Assembly (NCBI GenBank): GCA_947466225.1
Contig: CANIBL010000026.1
Location: forward strand, 1 to 32,666
Source: Deltaproteobacteria bacterium
GTDB taxonomy: Bacteria; Bdellovibrionota_B; Oligoflexia; Oligoflexales; Bog-1112
Length of the DNA: 32,666 nucleotides
Direction of reading: 5' to 3'
Under the pieces are notes generated by a model that saw only the letters and a list, made by a program, of their open reading frames with translations, was not told where the DNA came from and searched no databases. A program made the translations under genes and the position numbers. Below, piece by piece: positions 31,235 to 32,666 of the stretch; the first letter of the stretch is position 1, and each line of letters opens with the position of its first letter.

Positions 31235-31262
31235 GATTTTACCGCTAAAATCGAAATTTTTA
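31235..31262 (+). terminator. Intrinsic terminator after the hsp70-like gene
   Basis: GATTTTA (31235-31241) and TAAAATC (31246-31252) form a perfect stem with a 4-nt loop, followed by GAAATTTTT. It lies 10 nt past the stop. Confidence 0.7.
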
Positions 31263-31373
31263 CTCAGTAATTCCGAGAGCAATATTCTCACAACACCATG
31301 AAAATACGTCAAAAACAATATTGTACCGATTTTTACTGATTTTATCCACGCCTTCCTATACTGATCCAGCTTG

Positions 31374-31484
31374 AAGATGCCTTTGATCCGTTATCCCCAG
31401 CAAACGTAGAGAGCGTCGTTCCCTTCCATCGCAGGAGATGCCCATACGGCCAAAGCAGTCTGGGCATGACGGAATAGGCATCTT
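31374..31484. repeat. Repeat element with 9-bp terminal inverted repeats
   Basis: AAGATGCCT at 31374-31382 and AGGCATCTT at 31476-31484 are perfect inverted repeats around a 93-nt interior that contains two copies of the dispersed family (31391 onward, TTATCCCCAGCAAACG; 31434-31471, GGAGATGCCCATACGGCC to GGGCATGACG). The order of the two halves is opposite to that at 9131-9248. No open frame lies within. The remainder of the gap 31226-31551 shows only the hsp70 terminator. Confidence 0.5.
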
Positions 31485-31551
31485 GATTGGCGGAGAGTAT
31501 GTACAAGGGGCTTAGATTTAAGAAATTTTTAAATAAAGGAGGGAAATTACA

Positions 31552-32666
31552 GTGATATACAAGCTAATTTATGGATTTATGGCGTATTTTCTTTTACCAA
31601 ACGCTTATGAGGCAAGCATAAGCGCAACAGAAAGTGTAGTTGCCTCACACTCTGCGGATATTCCAGGATTAGAGGCGGCCGTACGTTTACAGCCTACAGA
31701 TCCAGAGATGTGTCTGGCTGTCTTTGACGTAGATGAAACAACTGGCGAAGTCGCTCGTGACGGATTGAAGCAGAAGCTAGACAAACAATTTCAGGCAAGC
31801 ATTCCATTGTTAGAGAAAGCGATTCGAGGTGGAAGTATAAGCAGTATGGTACATTTGGCTGATATTTATAAAGAATTTGGAGATTTCATCACCGCTTATC
31901 GTTGGTATATATTGGCTTTTGAAGAGGCGTCTTTATCTGGTCTGCGGAAGGACCATATTCAAAAGAGCTTAGCTTCGGAAGAGTTTCAATCCAAATTAAA
32001 TGCTCAATTTTCGAGAACCCAGCGTAAACAAAAACTAAAATTCTTACACGAGATAAAGAAAGGAGATTTTTTTCAACGAAAAATAACCTTCTCTTCTATA
32101 ACAGATTCTCCGTATTTGACCCTTCAAGAATTTAATCTTCGAAAACACAGGTTCGAAAAAGGAATAACTGCAAGGGAGTTGTGGTCTGTACAGGGAAACG
32201 AGTATTTTCAAAAGCGTGATTTTAAGATAGCAGCTGCCTATTATAGAAAAGTAGACACCCCAGACTCTTGGGGGAATCTAGGGTTATTATACGGCACCGG
32301 AACCATACCCGGTGGGCCAGAAAAAGCTGCTGAATGCTTTCGGATATCAGGGACTCCAGACTCTTGGAAGAATCTAGGGTTATTATACGGCAACAGAAAC
32401 ATACCTGGTGGGCCAGAAAAAGCCGCTGAATGCTTTCGAAAATCAGATACTCCAGACTCTTGGTACAATCTAGGCGTATTATACGTGAGCGGAAGGATAC
32501 CTGGTGGGCCAGAAAAAGCTGCTGAATACTTTCAGAAATCAGGCACTCCAGACTCTTGGTACAATCTAGGCGTATTATACGTGAGCGGAAGGATACCTGG
32601 TGGGCCAGAAAAAGCTGCTGAATACTTTCAGAAATCAGGCACTCCAGACTCTTGGTACAATCTAGG
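31552..32666 (+). CDS. Exported Sel1-like/TPR-like repeat protein, 5' part
   Basis: The GTG start (31552) has AAGGAGGG 9 nt upstream; 371 residues are visible and the frame runs off the right end. The N-terminus looks like a Sec signal (MIYKLIYGFMAYFLLPNAYEAS). A helical region follows, with helix-turn-helix pairs such as SISSMVHLADIYKEFGDFITAYRWYILAFEEA. From residue 236 a 32-residue unit repeats: TPDSWYNLGVLY, then IPGGPEKAAEYFQKSG. It resembles Sel1-like repeats (usually about 36 residues) by its LGxLY and KAAEYF positions but is shorter. Such proteins bind other proteins and are common in amoeba- and host-associated bacteria. The total length and end are unknown. Confidence 0.8.
   Translation, partial: MIYKLIYGFMAYFLLPNAYEASISATESVVASHSADIPGLEAAVRLQPTDPEMCLAVFDVDETTGEVARDGLKQKLDKQFQASIPLLEKAIRGGSISSMVHLADIYKEFGDFITAYRWYILAFEEASLSGLRKDHIQKSLASEEFQSKLNAQFSRTQRKQKLKFLHEIKKGDFFQRKITFSSITDSPYLTLQEFNLRKHRFEKGITARELWSVQGNEYFQKRDFKIAAAYYRKVDTPDSWGNLGLLYGTGTIPGGPEKAAECFRISGTPDSWKNLGLLYGNRNIPGGPEKAAECFRKSDTPDSWYNLGVLYVSGRIPGGPEKAAEYFQKSGTPDSWYNLGVLYVSGRIPGGPEKAAEYFQKSGTPDSWYNL
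32257..32666 (+). repeat. 96-bp in-frame tandem repeats
   Basis: Units start at 32257, 32353, 32449, 32545 and 32641 (partial). Units 3 and 4 are identical at every base, while units 1 and 2 differ at several positions. This implies recent duplication by slippage or recombination, and copy number may vary between strains. Confidence 0.95.

Noticed and set aside
32257-32666. Tandem repeats as a CRISPR array
   Set aside because: The 96-bp units are contiguous, without spacers, and in frame as protein repeats.

Overview
The window is a gene-dense stretch of a Gram-negative bacterial chromosome. This is inferred from a lipoprotein, periplasmic peptide-binding proteins and several proteins with Sec signals. 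I cannot name the organism. No rRNA, phage or integrase gene is visible. Several genes suggest a host-associated or intracellular life: pyrE and pyrF resemble the two halves of eukaryotic UMP synthase, a complete oligopeptide importer is present, an exported Sel1-type repeat protein runs off the right end, and a SAM methyltransferase carries a signal peptide. Compact genes with 4-8 nt overlaps and frequent GTG starts are typical throughout.

Layout. 1-748 is the 3' part of a peptide-binding protein. 801-3111 (minus) is a ribosomal protein S4 gene (rpsD) followed by a DnaC-like AAA+ ATPase and a Cys-rich unknown protein. 3242-5254 (minus) holds an exported methyltransferase and a Tiki/ChaN-like lipoprotein. 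5556-6302 (minus) is a TlyA rRNA methyltransferase, divergent from an aminotransferase-M48 protease pair (6351-9070). 9414-10079 is a LexA-like regulator whose self-cleavage residues look lost. 10194-10723 is a BrnT/BrnA toxin-antitoxin pair with a readable promoter-operator. 10790-13472 (minus) is gshA-lpd. A SWIM zinc-finger gene follows.

14356-17725 looks more A/T-rich. It holds an NhaR-like LysR regulator divergent from a beta-carbonic anhydrase-bestrophin operon, then about 680 bp with no gene. 17726-23249 is a complete oppABCDF operon. 23461-26641 is an operon of an aminoacyl-tRNA-synthetase-like protein with pyrD, pyrE and pyrF; a perfect intrinsic-terminator hairpin lies inside its first coding sequence. 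The rest holds a small unknown gene, an ICMT-like membrane methyltransferase, tRNA-Asn, a receiver-only response regulator, an RlmL-like RNA methyltransferase, an Hsp70-like protein and the Sel1-like repeat gene.

Working together: OppABCDF imports peptides. PyrD/E/F convert dihydroorotate to UMP; no carbamoyl-phosphate, aspartate transcarbamoylase or dihydroorotase gene is in view. Carbonic anhydrase plus bestrophin would handle bicarbonate under LysR control. GshA starts glutathione synthesis. S4, TlyA, the THUMP methyltransferase and tRNA-Asn belong to translation. Intergenic regions carry two small families of dispersed hairpin repeats.
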